From Ruminococcaceae bacterium UBA5396 (lineage in GTDB: Bacteria > Bacillota > Clostridia > Oscillospirales > Acutalibacteraceae): 6,634 nt of DNA. Each line of letters opens with the position of its first letter. The stretch's first letter is position 1. Made by a program: the position numbers and the translations under genes. Positions 5,461 to 6,634 of the stretch are shown here, in pieces. The notes under the pieces were generated by a model that saw only the letters and a program-made list of their open reading frames with translations, ran no database searches and was not told the DNA's origin. The stretch lies in contig DHOG01000125.1 of the NCBI GenBank assembly GCA_002410715.1, positions 47,766 to 54,399 on the forward strand, written 5' to 3'.

Positions 5461-6291
5461 TGTAGAAGCTTTTGTATGGCGGTATTCAGTGGGAGTCATT
5501 CCGCAATGTTTTAGAAAGACCTTGCTAAAATAATTTTGATCATTATAACCGCATTCGTGCGCAATCTCCTTTACTGTTTTTAAAGTTCCGTATAATAGCC
5601 CTTTTGCCGTTTGAATGCGTACATGTGTCAAGTATTCAATGATACCAACGCCGTAACTTGCCTTAAAAGATGTCATTAAGCTTGTGCGGCTGCAGAAAAA
5701 TTTGAGACAGATACTTTCAATCGTAATGTTTTCAGAAAAATGATGCTCCAGATATTCTTTTACTTTTTCAGTGATATCGGACTTGTTCAAATGAAATCGA
5801 TTGCTTAGGGTAATGTACTGTGCACAGATATCCAGTATCTTCATACACGACAAAATTTTATCTATGCTGCATACGCTGACAGAATCGACGGCCTCAAAGA
5901 CAGCATTGTTATCGTTTATTATATTTTGTGCGTTTTGTATTAATGTTTCTTTGCTGCCCTCACTCCCGTCTATCGACTGTCCCATCATCAAGTAACCCAC
6001 GATTGTTCCGAGTATGTACAAAGGGGCAACGGCTTCATATAAGCCGAAACAGCATTTGTAAAGATATACTTCAGGGTTCTTTCCTACATGTTCAAAAGCG
6101 CGTCTGTCATTTTCAACACACATGCATCTGCCTTTTTCGTTACTCTGTACCATGCGGCAATAAGGGGATATGCTTTTGGGATACGCTTCAATTTCCTGGA
6201 ATTTTGTATCATGAATTGAAATACGAAACCCGGAAATGTTATGCAGTTCCCGCAATACCGATAGCATTTCAAGCCTGTCTTCCTGAATCAT
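5455..6291 (-). CDS. AraC-family regulator with N-terminal PocR sensor domain
   Basis: A 278-residue one-component transcription factor. Residues about 8-155 resemble the PocR ligand-binding domain: a GFRISIHDTKFQEI start, the cysteine-rich CRMVQSNEKGRCMC (45-58), YKCCFGLYEAVAPL (78-91) and a closing GYLMMGQ (99-105). Residues about 172-273 are an AraC/XylS DNA-binding domain with two helix-turn-helix units: ITIESICLKFFCSRTSLMTSF (189-209) and TVKEIAHECGYNDQNYFSKVF (239-259), ending in the family signature GMTPTEYR (264-271). PocR of Salmonella controls propanediol use and cobalamin synthesis; in Clostridia these domains sense diverse small molecules, so the ligand here is open. The ATG has a ribosome site AAGGGAG 6 bases upstream. 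The gene ends tail-to-tail with DUF1893, overlapping it by 6 bases, and is divergent from the nucleotidyltransferase gene. Either neighbouring operon could be a target. Confidence 0.92.
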   Translation of the reverse strand: MIQEDRLEMLSVLRELHNISGFRISIHDTKFQEIEAYPKSISPYCRMVQSNEKGRCMCVENDRRAFEHVGKNPEVYLYKCCFGLYEAVAPLYILGTIVGYLMMGQSIDGSEGSKETLIQNAQNIINDNNAVFEAVDSVSVCSIDKILSCMKILDICAQYITLSNRFHLNKSDITEKVKEYLEHHFSENITIESICLKFFCSRTSLMTSFKASYGVGIIEYLTHVRIQTAKGLLYGTLKTVKEIAHECGYNDQNYFSKVFLKHCGMTPTEYRHTKASTS

Positions 6292-6339
6292 AGATGTCTC
6301 CCTTTCATGGCTTTATAGGAAAATAGTTTTTATTGAACG

Positions 6340-6348
6340 ATAATACCA
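6340..6348 (-). promoter_or_regulatory. Candidate extended -10 promoter for the PocR/AraC gene
   Basis: On the - strand TGGTATTAT provides an extended -10 (5/6 to TATAAT plus TG). The -35 region at 16-17 bases (around 6362-6368) matches only 3/6. Transcription would begin near 6333, about 40 bases before the ATG at 6291. TATAAA at 6317-6312 is a weaker alternative. Confidence 0.4.
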
Positions 6349-6367
6349 AATACAACCCTATTTTACA

Positions 6368-6396
6368 TAGAAAAATGTTGTTTTGCAAGATATAAT
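6368..6396 (+). promoter_or_regulatory. Candidate sigma-A promoter for the nucleotidyltransferase gene
   Basis: TAGAAA (6368-6373, 4/6 to the -35 consensus), a 17-base spacer and a perfect TATAAT at 6391-6396. Transcription would begin near 6403, giving a 5' leader of about 33 bases. Its -35 region overlaps the weak -35 of the divergent regulator promoter, so the two promoters are close enough to be controlled together. Confidence 0.6.
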
Positions 6397-6435
6397 TTCA
6401 ATAGTGAATAAAATATCGGAAAGGTATGTAGATAC

Positions 6436-6634
6436 ATGAAAAAAACGCTGGTTATTATGGCGGCAGGCATGGGCAGCAGATATGGCGGCTTGAAGCAAGT
6501 GGATACGGTTGGCCCGTGCGGCGAATTAATTATAGACTATTCCATATATGACGCACAAAGGGCCGGGTTTAATAAGGTCGTATTTATAATTAAAGAAGAA
6601 AATGATGCTATATTCCGTGAGGCTATAGGAGACC
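6436..6634 (+). CDS. Sugar-phosphate-type nucleotidyltransferase, N-terminal part (cut by window end)
   Basis: The first 66 codons of a gene that runs off the window. It opens with MKKTLVIMAAGMGSRYGGLK, the nucleotide-binding loop of NTP_transferase proteins (a beta strand followed by A-A-G-x-G-S-R-x-G-G-x-K), then GELIIDYSIYDAQRAGFNKVVF, the usual second strand and helix. Family members transfer a nucleotide to a sugar phosphate or similar acceptor, for example in cell-wall or polysaccharide precursor synthesis; the acceptor is not readable from this part. The ATG has CGGAAAGG (6417-6424) 11 bases upstream and its own promoter. The start is firm; full length and downstream partners are outside the window. 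Confidence 0.88.
   Translation, partial: MKKTLVIMAAGMGSRYGGLKQVDTVGPCGELIIDYSIYDAQRAGFNKVVFIIKEENDAIFREAIGD

Noticed and set aside
5461..5515. GCGG...CCGC imperfect inverted repeat as a terminator between the convergent genes
   Set aside because: It lies in the conserved GMTPTEYR coding region of the AraC domain, pairs poorly and is not followed by a T run.
5928..6293. 121-codon open frame on the + strand
   Set aside because: Antisense to the PocR domain of the AraC regulator; composition is that of a shadow frame with no family features.

Overview
The window looks like ordinary chromosomal sequence from a low-to-moderate-GC Gram-positive anaerobe, most likely a member of class Clostridia (Bacillota). 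The evidence is strong Shine-Dalgarno sites, frequent GTG/TTG starts, sigma-A type promoters with TATAAT boxes (several with an extended -10 TG), and a typical gene set: YkuE-like phosphoesterase, DUF4349 lipoprotein, orphan LytTR regulator with a LiaF-like membrane protein, aldo/keto reductase with a bacterial-ferredoxin tail, ECF transporter S component, DUF1893, and a PocR-AraC regulator. Species cannot be assigned from the sequence alone. I see no tRNA, rRNA, CRISPR array, insertion sequence or prophage gene.

Layout. Positions 1-844 (+): the last codons of an unidentified gene, then a membrane-anchored metallophosphoesterase. A perfect 17-bp hairpin (914-948) separates it from a convergent DUF4349 lipoprotein gene (963-1907, -). 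Positions 1908-2090 form a divergent promoter region with a back-to-back promoter pair and a 21-bp-phased direct repeat between them. Positions 2091-3259 (+): a two-gene operon of a stand-alone LytTR DNA-binding protein and a four-helix LiaF-like membrane protein, joined by an ATGA overlap. Positions 3260-3380 carry an extended -10 promoter for the next operon, 3381-5460 (+): Fe-S aldo/keto reductase, ECF S component and DUF1893 protein, tightly packed or overlapping. This operon runs tail-to-tail, with a 6-nt overlap, into a PocR/AraC regulator (5455-6291, -). Divergent promoters at 6292-6435 separate that regulator from the 5' end of a sugar-phosphate-type nucleotidyltransferase gene (6436 onward), which is cut by the window edge.

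How the genes may work together. The LytTR/LiaF-like pair and the divergent DUF4349 lipoprotein form a plausible cell-envelope sensing or maintenance group, with the phased repeat between the promoters as the candidate LytTR operator. The reductase/ECF S/DUF1893 group suggests uptake of a small molecule (probably a vitamin or nucleobase-like compound) coupled to intracellular redox chemistry and a deaminase-fold protein of unknown activity. The S component has no ECF ATPase or T subunit here, so it presumably shares a module encoded elsewhere. The PocR/AraC protein is a one-component small-molecule sensor and could control either neighbour.

Nothing here is clearly a new defence or mobile system. 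The items most worth following are the reductase/ECF/DUF1893 operon and the candidate LytTR operator.
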